Assembly (NCBI RefSeq): GCF_031455195.1
Contig: NZ_JAVDSH010000004.1
Location: 186,001-250,000, forward strand
Source of the DNA: Arthrobacter nitroguajacolicus_D
Lineage (GTDB): Bacteria; Actinomycetota; Actinomycetes; Actinomycetales; Micrococcaceae
DNA length: 64,000 nucleotides
Direction: 5' to 3'
Below are positions 1-7,348 of this stretch, in pieces. Below the pieces are notes generated by a model. That model was not told where the DNA came from, did not search any database, and worked only from the letters and a program-made list of their open reading frames with translations. A program made the translations under genes and the position numbers. How positions within the stretch are numbered: the stretch's first letter is position 1; each line of letters opens with the position of its first letter.

Positions 1-591
1 GAAGTAGGCCGATATCCCCTTGTTCCGGGGCTCCCAGGACGTACCGCCGTCGAGCGATCTGTAAACGCCGCCCGTGCTCATGGCGACGTGGACCTTCTCA
101 CCGCTCGGGTCCACCACGATCGAGTGTGCCGCCGCGCCGCCATAGCCGGCACCCCACTCACTGCGGTGGGGGTGGTCCCACAGTCCGCGGTTCAGTTCGA
201 AGTGCTCGCCGCCGTCGGTCGATTTCCACACTGAAATCGGCTCGCAACCAGCCCAAACGACGCCGGGCCGGGAGTCGGCGTCGGGGTGGATCTGCCAAAT
301 GCGCTCCAGGGCCGCGTCAGTATCTTCGGGGAATTTGATGGCACCCTGTTCGGGCTCGGTCCACGTGGCGCCAAGGTCATCGGAGTGGACAACGGTGGGA
401 CCCCAATGTTCGGAACGCACCCCCACCATGATCCGTGTTTTGCCGTCCCTGGTGTCTATTCCAATGCTCGGTATCTCGCTCATCAGGAAATGTGGGCCGG
501 AGAGGGACCATTCCTTGCGGTCTGTGCTGGTCGCGAGCCACAGGCCCTTCTTGGTCCCGATCGCTAAGAGGTAACTCTCTGGGGTAGCCAT
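1..591 (-). CDS. BNR/WD40-like beta-propeller (sialidase-fold) protein, 3' end missing
   Basis: The frame opens with MATPESYLL and runs off the left edge, so only the N-terminal 197 residues are visible. It resembles the actinobacterial exo-alpha-sialidase/WD40/YVTN/BNR-like proteins: an opening strand IGTKKGLWLA, then Asp-box-like turns such as SDDLGATW, STDGGEHF and SLDGGTSW spaced about 60 residues apart, each marking a propeller blade. Such proteins are usually predicted cytoplasmic glycosidase-fold proteins of unknown substrate; no signal peptide is seen here. The ATG at 591 was chosen because the protein homology-like start begins there. The gene diverges from the GGDEF gene across a 238-bp gap in which I see no other gene. 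Confidence 0.75.
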   Translation of the reverse strand, partial: MATPESYLLAIGTKKGLWLATSTDRKEWSLSGPHFLMSEIPSIGIDTRDGKTRIMVGVRSEHWGPTVVHSDDLGATWTEPEQGAIKFPEDTDAALERIWQIHPDADSRPGVVWAGCEPISVWKSTDGGEHFELNRGLWDHPHRSEWGAGYGGAAAHSIVVDPSGEKVHVAMSTGGVYRSLDGGTSWEPRNKGISAYF

Positions 592-829
592 GAACCCATG
601 CAACCATCCGCTGGATGGCGAGGGCAATGGTTTCCCTCATCTTAAAGCGCGGACCGACGCCCAGGCACAGCTATTCACTAAAGCAAGAAAACATGCTTGA
701 CTGAAGACTTTGCGGCCAAATTGGGTTGCATCACAAATCTTGGGGGATTAAATGAATCACGAGGATGGCAGCCAATGAGAATTCTGACTGGGAGCGCCTT
801 GGTTACTGGCCGGTAGCGGGACTGCTTTT

Positions 830-2035
830 ATGAATTCGCTTGCATTGCAAGAGGGAACGATCGTCCTGGACCCCTTCGCCGTCCGAATCATCCTTGGTTT
901 GGTGACCTTGGCACTGATTGTCATCTCGTGCGTTACGTCGCAACGGAAACGCACCCCTTACGCCGACTGGTGGCGGGCGGCCCTCTTCCTGTTTTTCGTG
1001 GGAAACGCGGCTTTCCTGTTGAACAGCACGCCTTTCCAGTGGTGGGCCAATCCTGTGGGTAAATCCTTGGTGGTGGCCGGCGCCTTCTGTGTCTGGGCGG
1101 GAGCCCGCACCCTCCGCGACCGACAGGCCGCCTTATGGCAGCTGCTGCCTGGACCAGTGCTGGCCGGAGCGGCCTCCATTCTGGATGACCCAGCTTCAAG
1201 CGTGTGGTCAGGCGGGGTGGCTTATCTGGCAATGACCACCGCCGGAATCTCTTTTGCCGCAATTGAACTGTGGTTTACACAGTCGGCCCGGTCCAGAATC
1301 ACCAAGTTTCTATCCATCATGGCTGGGCTGACAGCCGCCTATTACCTGATGCGCACGCTTACTTACATTCTGTACGGTGCTGAAAGTTGGCTGTTCCGGA
1401 CATATTTCGGTTACGCTCCTGCCGCCTTGATCCACCTCATGCTGCTGGTAGCGGTGTCATCCACTATGAACACCCTGAGCAACAGGCAACTCATCCGGCG
1501 CCTTCGCGAGCGCGCGGACCGCGACCATCTGACGGGACTGCTCAACAGGGGCGCTTTCCTGGACCTGGCTGCCCGGGAACTTGCCCGCTCTTCGCAAGGC
1601 CGCGGCGCTGCTTTGATCCTGGCCGACCTGGACAACTTCAAGGCCGTCAACGACGAACACGGACATTCGGCCGGGGACGCCGCCCTCCGGGCCTTCGCCG
1701 AGGCCAGCTCAGCCGCCGTCAGGTCAACGGACCTCATAGGACGCTACGGCGGGGAGGAGTTCATCCTTTTCCTGCCGGGAGCCTCTCAGCAACGGGCCGA
1801 GGCCATTGCCTCGGACATCAGCAACCGCCTGGCTGCGATGGAGGGCACGGACGGCCTGCCCTTTCCGACGGTCAGTTACGGTGTCACGTCCACGGGAACC
1901 GGGGATCCTGACCTGGCGTTCATGATCAACGTGGCAGACGCCGCCCTGTACAGCGCAAAGGCCCAGGGCAGGAACCGGGTTGTGGGAGCAGACCCCTTGG
2001 ACGCTGAATCGGCGGAAGATAGGGCAACACCGTAG
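830..2035 (+). CDS. Membrane-anchored GGDEF diguanylate cyclase
   Basis: This 401-residue protein has an N-terminal half made of about six or seven hydrophobic helices (residues roughly 15-215) followed by a GGDEF domain. The active-site signature is RYGGEEF (GGEEF at 307-311), an accepted active variant. The product-inhibition I-site RxxD is present as RSTD at 298-301, exactly five residues upstream. It should make cyclic di-GMP from two GTP at the membrane and be feedback inhibited; no EAL domain is attached. The N-terminal membrane module presumably senses a signal but I do not recognise a named sensor domain. An in-frame TGA at 785 limits the start to the ATG at 830. Transcription probably ends at the hairpin at 2058-2095. 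Confidence 0.93.
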   Translation: MNSLALQEGTIVLDPFAVRIILGLVTLALIVISCVTSQRKRTPYADWWRAALFLFFVGNAAFLLNSTPFQWWANPVGKSLVVAGAFCVWAGARTLRDRQAALWQLLPGPVLAGAASILDDPASSVWSGGVAYLAMTTAGISFAAIELWFTQSARSRITKFLSIMAGLTAAYYLMRTLTYILYGAESWLFRTYFGYAPAALIHLMLLVAVSSTMNTLSNRQLIRRLRERADRDHLTGLLNRGAFLDLAARELARSSQGRGAALILADLDNFKAVNDEHGHSAGDAALRAFAEASSAAVRSTDLIGRYGGEEFILFLPGASQQRAEAIASDISNRLAAMEGTDGLPFPTVSYGVTSTGTGDPDLAFMINVADAALYSAKAQGRNRVVGADPLDAESAEDRATP

Positions 2036-2057
2036 TAGATGGTCACACATCGACTCC

Positions 2058-2095
2058 GGTGAGCGGCACGCACCCGTGAGTGCGTCCCGCTCACC
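2058..2095. terminator. Bidirectional hairpin terminator
   Basis: GGTGAGCGG at 2058-2066 pairs with CCGCTCACC at 2087-2095, with further pairing of CGCAC and GTGCG inside. It lies between the convergent GGDEF and protease genes, so it can serve both. Confidence 0.65.
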
Positions 2096-2098
2096 TTC

Positions 2099-3349
2099 CT
2101 AGCAGGCAGTCGGTTCCCCGAACGGCAATGCGGTTCCTGCTATGCGCCAGAGCGAGCCGTCCCAATGCATCGCATACTGAATCCGCCAATTTGAGCATGT
2201 CTGGCCACTCCTGCCATGGGCCGGGTCCTGGATGGTCTGAAGGACTACATTGGCGTTCAGGTCATCCGGGGACTGTGTATTGGTGACGTTGTAGAGCTCG
2301 GCCTTGGTCCAGTAGGACGAACCCAACCCTTCGCTCCATTTGACCGAGTCTCCAAAGGTCGCTTGGAGTTCGGGGGTGAGAATTTTGAAGGCCGCGGCGT
2401 ATGCGCCCTGGTTAATACCTTGCCCGTGAAGAATCAGGCTCTGCCCTACGCTGCGGGCCTGATCGTGATTCGCCGACACAGTGAACGGAAAGAACCCGGA
2501 ACCCGGTGCCGGCGCGTTTCCGCATTCGTCGAAGGCCACAGGTGCGGACCGTGATTTCCATTCGTCTACAGCCGCTGAAACACGGGGTGCTGTTACTGCA
2601 TAAGCGATGCCTTCTGCCCGGCCGTTGCCTTCGGGTTCTATGGTGACCACTACACCGGAAACCTTCCCGTCCTGGGTGATGAGCGGCCCTCCACTGTTCC
2701 CGTGGTTTATGGCGGCGTCTGTTTGGATAAGGTTCGGAAGAGTCCGGTCACCGATGTGTTGTTCGACGTCGAGTGCGCTCACCGTTCCCCTGGTCAAGGT
2801 GAACGGATGACCCAGGGGGAATCCGAGTGCGGCCACATCGCTCCCGACTGGGGGCTCGCTGCTTCGTAGTTGAAACTGATGGCCTTCCACAGGGCTTCGG
2901 GTTTTAACCACCGCGATGTCCGCCACGTCATTCTTGCCGAGAACCGTGGCATCTACGGAGGTCCGGCCGAAGGCGATGCTGATCGCGGATGCGTCACGAA
3001 CAACATGGGCGGCTGTGACCACCAGATCCGGTCCCACAAGGAACCCCGTACCCGTGTAACCGGCGTCGCACGTAGTGACGGTCAGCTGCCCCACGCCCGA
3101 CTGCACTTGGGCAACCACGTCAGGCCAAGTACTTGGCTCAGGAGACTTACTGGTGCCGGTGTCGGCGGCAGAGCTTCCGTTTGGGCTTGGCGTGCTCGGG
3201 GAAGGGGTGGGGACTTCTTGTCTGGTTGCTTGTGATGTAGAAGTTTGAGGGGACGGACTGGAGCCGGCGTTACAGCCCGTTGTCAAAAGACACAGGCTTA
3301 TGGACGCTATGACAGTGCAGCGGACAAAGGGGTTTGGGGTGCTGTTCAT
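2099..3349 (-). CDS. DegP-like trypsin-family serine protease, predicted lipoprotein
   Basis: From the ATG at 3349 the product is 416 residues. A strong AGGAGGT lies just upstream, preferred over a start 12 codons earlier. The N-terminus is a lipoprotein signal with lipobox LTTGC (Cys26), followed by a Ser/Thr/Pro-rich linker. The chymotrypsin-fold catalytic triad is visible: His115 in VVTAAHVV, Asp144 in VADIAVV and Ser219 in HGNSGGPL. No PDZ domain follows; instead there is about 130 residues of unrecognised C-terminal domain with WSEGLG and SCxW-type stretches. It should be an extracellular, membrane-tethered protease, possibly for quality control. The substrate is unknown. Confidence 0.88.
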   Translation of the reverse strand: MNSTPNPFVRCTVIASISLCLLTTGCNAGSSPSPQTSTSQATRQEVPTPSPSTPSPNGSSAADTGTSKSPEPSTWPDVVAQVQSGVGQLTVTTCDAGYTGTGFLVGPDLVVTAAHVVRDASAISIAFGRTSVDATVLGKNDVADIAVVKTRSPVEGHQFQLRSSEPPVGSDVAALGFPLGHPFTLTRGTVSALDVEQHIGDRTLPNLIQTDAAINHGNSGGPLITQDGKVSGVVVTIEPEGNGRAEGIAYAVTAPRVSAAVDEWKSRSAPVAFDECGNAPAPGSGFFPFTVSANHDQARSVGQSLILHGQGINQGAYAAAFKILTPELQATFGDSVKWSEGLGSSYWTKAELYNVTNTQSPDDLNANVVLQTIQDPAHGRSGQTCSNWRIQYAMHWDGSLWRIAGTALPFGEPTAC

Positions 3350-3635
3350 CAAGGACCTCCTGACGCTGAGGGCGAGCAGCGGCATGAGCGGGTTCCCGTT
3401 CTGGATCGCTCCTGCAACTGCGCCCTCAAAAGAAAAGTCGGGTAAGCCGCCGTCGTAAGGGAGTGATCATGGAATGGATATGCGAGACCCATGATGCAAA
3501 CCGACGGCCGTTTACTCGACTCGTGTTTCCCAGCAAGCACATCGTAACTCCGGGAAAGCCGGCCAAGGAGAAACCGCCACGCCTTAGGCCTAGGCTGAAG
3601 CTGGCAAGATTCCCAGCCCACGACGGAGGAAAACC

Positions 3636-4415
3636 ATGACAGAAGCAACCACCCATTCACGTGCGCAGCAGTTGAAGGCCCTGCATGAGGCCCCGGAAAT
3701 CCTCAGCGTTGTCAACGTCTGGGATGCCATCAGTGCCTCCACAGTTGCGGCCCTTCCAGAGACGAAGGCCATCGCGACGGCCGGCCATTCGATTGCTGCT
3801 GCCTACGGCTACGCCGATGGGACCATGCCGCTGGATGTGGCGCTCAGCGGCGTCGAGAGGATCGTCAAGGCTGTGGATGTTCCGGTCACCGCAGATCTCG
3901 ACGACGGATATGAGGACCCAGCCGAAACGATCCGCCGGGCCATTGGAATCGGGGTAGTGGGCGCCAACGTCGAGGACCGCCTGCGGCCCTTCGACGAAGC
4001 CGTTGCCCGCGTTAAGGCCATCATTGAAGCAGCCAACGCAGAGGGCATCCCGTTCCAGCTGAACGCACGCACTGACGCGATCGTCCGCGGCGGCGACCGC
4101 CCGGTCAAGGACAGCCTCGACGACGCCATCGCGCGTGGCCGGGCATTCCTCGACGCCGGTGCTGCCTTGGTTTTCGTGCCGGGCGCACTGAACCGTGAAA
4201 CCATCGAGCCCTTGGTTGAAGCCTTGGGACACGGAAAGCTCTCCGTGATTGGCGCACCGGGAGCCCTCCCGGCGAACGAATTGCAGGAGCTCGGCGTTGC
4301 CCGCGTCTCCTACGGCCCGTTCACCCAGCGCGTAGCTTTGCGGGCCCTCCAGGACCTGGCCGCTGACCTGTACGGCTCCGGTGTGATCCCCGCGGACACC
4401 CCGGCTTTGAACTAG
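3636..4415 (+). CDS. Isocitrate lyase/PEP mutase superfamily enzyme
   Basis: A 259-residue (beta/alpha)8 enzyme of the PEP mutase/isocitrate lyase superfamily. Visible family blocks are VVNVWDAISA near the N-terminus, TAGHSIAAAYGY, the metal-binding DLDDGYED, GANVEDR, and LNARTDAIVRGG. The KKCGH catalytic loop of true isocitrate lyases is absent, so it is more likely an oxaloacetate decarboxylase, 2-methylisocitrate-lyase-like or C-P/C-C bond enzyme acting on a small 2-oxo acid. GGAGG lies 8 nt before the ATG. The gene is convergent with the LysR gene; there is no operon partner to suggest the substrate. Confidence 0.85.
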   Translation: MTEATTHSRAQQLKALHEAPEILSVVNVWDAISASTVAALPETKAIATAGHSIAAAYGYADGTMPLDVALSGVERIVKAVDVPVTADLDDGYEDPAETIRRAIGIGVVGANVEDRLRPFDEAVARVKAIIEAANAEGIPFQLNARTDAIVRGGDRPVKDSLDDAIARGRAFLDAGAALVFVPGALNRETIEPLVEALGHGKLSVIGAPGALPANELQELGVARVSYGPFTQRVALRALQDLAADLYGSGVIPADTPALN

Positions 4416-4428
4416 CAGCCACTCCCGC

Positions 4429-4461
4429 CCGGTCCCGCTGGCAAAAACCCGGCGGGACCGG
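4429..4461. terminator. Hairpin between convergent genes
   Basis: CCGGTCCCGC (4429-4438) pairs perfectly with GCGGGACCGG (4452-4461) around an A-rich loop. It follows the PEP-mutase-like stop codon and abuts the LysR stop, so it can terminate both. Confidence 0.65.
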
Positions 4462-5385
4462 TCAGGAGCCTGCCCGCGTGTCGAAAGCCGCTGCCGATTC
4501 CCGGAGAAGACGTGCGACGGTATCCAGCGGCAGGCTCGTTGCCCTCCGCCGGTCGAAACGGCGGAGGGCAATGTGGCGGGTGCCCAAGCCAGGCACGTCC
4601 AGGATGTCCACGTTGTCCTGGACCACCCCGGTCAGTGCCAAGGTGGGAACAATCGCGACGCCCTCACCGGCGGCAACCAGGGCGAATGCCGTGAGTGTGT
4701 CCTGGTACTGATGGACCGTCTCTATGCGGGCACCGGTGGTGTGGCGAAGGCGACCCAGCACGGCGTCATTGGCTGCAGACGGCTCCACTCCGAGCCAGGG
4801 CAAGTGCAGCCGGCTCAGGTCGATGCTGTCCGTGGCGAGCAAGGATCCGGCCGGCACCACCAACTTCCACGGCTCATCAAGCAAGGGCTCCTCGACCATT
4901 CCGGCGGCGAGCGGATGCTGCACCGCCGCGGCCGAGTCCTGCTCGATCACTACGGCGTCGAGTTGTCGTTGCCTGAAGAGCCGCATGAGCGCCGGAAAAC
5001 TGTCCTCGACGATCCGGATCTGCAACTCGGGGTACAAGCCGCGCCACTCAGGCAGCCGCGGAATCACCACCGTACGCATGAAGCTGGTGAACCCACCGAT
5101 GCGCACCATCCCCGCTACCTGGGCCTCGCCCTGCATACGCGCACGCGCAACGTTGAGCGCCCGTTCGATCTCTTCGCCTGCTTCTGCCACCGCCAGTCCG
5201 GCCGGCGTCAGGACAGAGCCCTTAGGGGTTCGCATGACCAAAGCCTGTCCCGCTTCGCTCTCAAGCTTGCTGAGTTGCTGGGACACTGCCGATGGTGTGA
5301 TCCGCAGTTCATCGGCAGCGGCAAGAACGCCTCCAGTGCGTGCTACGGCAAGGAGAACAAGCAGCCGGCGTGGGTCCATCTCCAT
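4462..5385 (-). CDS. LysR-family transcriptional regulator
   Basis: A 307-residue LTTR. The winged helix-turn-helix is at the N-terminus (LLVLLAVARTGGVLAAADELRI... then TPSAVSQQLSKLE), and the substrate-binding domain follows from about residue 90 (VRIGGFTSFMRTVVIPRL). It would bind DNA as a tetramer and respond to an unknown small molecule. It is divergent from the small membrane protein at 5566 and convergent with the PEP-mutase-like gene, so either may be a target. An imperfect inverted repeat AATCC-N8-GGATT at 5393-5410, just upstream of its start, could be an autoregulatory site. Confidence 0.9.
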   Translation of the reverse strand: MEMDPRRLLVLLAVARTGGVLAAADELRITPSAVSQQLSKLESEAGQALVMRTPKGSVLTPAGLAVAEAGEEIERALNVARARMQGEAQVAGMVRIGGFTSFMRTVVIPRLPEWRGLYPELQIRIVEDSFPALMRLFRQRQLDAVVIEQDSAAAVQHPLAAGMVEEPLLDEPWKLVVPAGSLLATDSIDLSRLHLPWLGVEPSAANDAVLGRLRHTTGARIETVHQYQDTLTAFALVAAGEGVAIVPTLALTGVVQDNVDILDVPGLGTRHIALRRFDRRRATSLPLDTVARLLRESAAAFDTRAGS

Positions 5386-5565
5386 GTTAAGAAATCCTAA
5401 ATACGGGATTCAGCGGAATGCAATTGATCTAAAGAAGAATCTCCAGCAATATCTATCTCAGAGCTGCTGTTCAGTCCAACGAAGGACGAGCCAGGGCAGC
5501 CTCAAATCCTTAAAACTTACGCCGCCGGCAATCCCAGCCGGGCGCTTCATCCTGAAAGGAATCCG

Positions 5566-5898
5566 ATGGAACTGCTGTGGGAAATGACCGGTTGGGCTGG
5601 CGCTGCTGCGATGCTCGGTTCTTACCTGTCGGTGTCCATGGGTTGGTTGAAGCCGGGCATCAGTTTCCAGACAGCGAACCTCTTCGGATCATGCGCCTTC
5701 ATCATCAATGGCACGCTGCACGGAGCCTGGCCGTCGGTAGCCACCAACGTGGCGTGGTTCCTCATCTCAGCGGTGGCGCTGCATCGCCTGCGCACCAAGC
5801 AGGAGGCCGTCGTCGTCGACATCACCGAACGAACCTCAACGAATACGGGCACCCTGATGATCGTCCAGGCGCCCCAGCCGACCACCAACTGCGCGTAG
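5566..5898 (+). CDS. CBU_0592-like small integral membrane protein
   Basis: A 110-residue protein with three hydrophobic helices (residues about 6-24, 31-49 and 56-74) and a hydrophilic C-terminal tail. The pattern GWAGAAAMLGSYLSVSMGW, then LFGSCAFIINGTLHGAWPSVATN, matches the CBU_0592-like domain family, whose function is unknown. AAAGGA precedes the ATG. The tail of about 35 residues is outside the conserved domain. Confidence 0.75.
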   Translation: MELLWEMTGWAGAAAMLGSYLSVSMGWLKPGISFQTANLFGSCAFIINGTLHGAWPSVATNVAWFLISAVALHRLRTKQEAVVVDITERTSTNTGTLMIVQAPQPTTNCA

Positions 5899-5979
5899 GC
5901 CACAAAAAGTAACCTCCCGGCGTCGTACCAAGACGTGGCGCAATAGTCTGGGCCGTAACACGCGACCCAAAGGAACGCC

Positions 5980-7014
5980 ATGCCCAATCCAGACCGTCCG
6001 CTCCGCAACCTCGGATTTCTCACCATTGGACTGTTCGATCCCGCGGACCCGGCCGCTGGTCACCAGTCCACACTGGACATCATCGAGCTGGGCGAGCAGC
6101 TCGGCTTCGACAGCGCGTGGCTGCGGCACCGCCATCTGCAGTTCGGCATCTCCTCCCCCGTTGCAGTGATGGCCGCTGCAAGCCAGCGCACGTCCAGGAT
6201 CGAGCTCGGCACCGCCGTTACTCCGCTGGGATGGGAGAACCCGTTGCGCCTCGCTGAGGATCTGGCCACCGTGGACATCCTCGCGGGCGGACGCATCAAT
6301 CCCGGGCTGAGCGTGGGCGAACCCATGAACTACGACACCGTGAAGCACGAGCTCTACCCTGACTCCGCGGACGTGGAAGACTTCAGCTACGCCCGCGTGG
6401 AACGGCTGGCCCGGCTGATCGCAGGTGAGAAGGTCCGGGAGTTCTCCGGTAAGCAGGGCGTCGTGGAGGAATTCTCGAACCGGGTGGAGCCGCACTCCCC
6501 CGGGCTGCGGGACCGTCTTTGGTATGGGGCAGCCAGCCTGAAGTCGGCCCTGTGGGCCGGTGAGAACGGCTTCAACCTGCTCTCCAGCAGCGTGGTCTTT
6601 CCCTCCCCCGATGAAGAGCCGAACTTCGCCCGCGTCCAGCAAAACCAGATCCGCGCCTACCGTGAGGCCGCCGCGGCGCAGGGGCGCAAGCCAGCGCGGG
6701 TCTCGCAGGGACTGGTGGTCATCCCCACCGATTCCGCATCCGCAGCGCAGCGGGAGAAATACCAGCGCTACGTCGATGAGCGCACGCCCCGCACCAGTGC
6801 GCCACAAGGACCCAAGGGCATGCTGTTCGCCAAGGACCTTATTGGCACCAGTGAGCAGATCGCCGAGCAACTGTACGCGCACGCCGGATTCCAGGAAGTT
6901 GACGAGGTCGCGTTTGCGTTGCCTTTCAGCTTCGCCCACGAGGACTACGTCCAGATCCTCACCGACATTGCAGGCACCCTCGGCCCAGCCTTGGGATGGC
7001 GCCCGGGAAGCTAG
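5980..7014 (+). CDS. LLM-class flavin-dependent oxidoreductase (luciferase-like)
   Basis: A 344-residue luciferase-like monooxygenase-family TIM barrel. The start resembles family members: LGFLTIGLFD, then ELGEQLGFDSAWLRHRHL, then SRIELGTAVTPLGWENPLRLAEDLATVDILAGGRINPGLSVGEP. Enzymes of this class use FMN or F420 for oxidation or oxygenation of small organic molecules. Substrate and cofactor cannot be read from the sequence. AAAGGAA lies before the ATG. It overlaps the last 4 bases of the small minus-strand gene at 7011. Confidence 0.9.
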   Translation: MPNPDRPLRNLGFLTIGLFDPADPAAGHQSTLDIIELGEQLGFDSAWLRHRHLQFGISSPVAVMAAASQRTSRIELGTAVTPLGWENPLRLAEDLATVDILAGGRINPGLSVGEPMNYDTVKHELYPDSADVEDFSYARVERLARLIAGEKVREFSGKQGVVEEFSNRVEPHSPGLRDRLWYGAASLKSALWAGENGFNLLSSSVVFPSPDEEPNFARVQQNQIRAYREAAAAQGRKPARVSQGLVVIPTDSASAAQREKYQRYVDERTPRTSAPQGPKGMLFAKDLIGTSEQIAEQLYAHAGFQEVDEVAFALPFSFAHEDYVQILTDIAGTLGPALGWRPGS

Positions 7015-7211
7015 TCCACGAACTCCGACTGGGTCTGGATGAACTCCCAATCCGCGTCCGTGAGCACTCCGCTCACCTTATCCGGATGCGGACCGCCCGC
7101 CTCGGCAATGTGCTGCAGCACCTGCAGGGGAAGTTCGTCGGCACGCAGGTTCTCGCGCAGCCACTCCTTGCTGTCCAGGTGCAGATCGAGCCACCACATG
7201 TAAATTTCCAT
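7011..7211 (-). CDS. Small hypothetical protein (66 aa)
   Basis: The product begins MEIYMWWLDLHL and ends TQSEFVD. It is acidic, rich in Trp near the N-terminus and without a signal or membrane helix. A purine-rich AAGGAAGGCGG lies about 6 nt upstream of the ATG. It is convergent with the luciferase-like gene, overlapping by 4 bases, and divergent from the CHAT gene. I do not recognise the family. Coding is supported by the ribosome site and the non-low-complexity protein only. Confidence 0.55.
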   Translation of the reverse strand: MEIYMWWLDLHLDSKEWLRENLRADELPLQVLQHIAEAGGPHPDKVSGVLTDADWEFIQTQSEFVD

Positions 7212-7348
7212 CGCAGACCGCCTTCCTTGGGATTAACCGTAGGCCCGGGCAAACAGTGTCTACAAGAGCCCCTTGTGGCGGACCTTGCGGAGGGCCACTC
7301 TGTACGTAGAGGCCTCCCAAGGGGTGTCCCGTCGTAAGAGGATCCGCG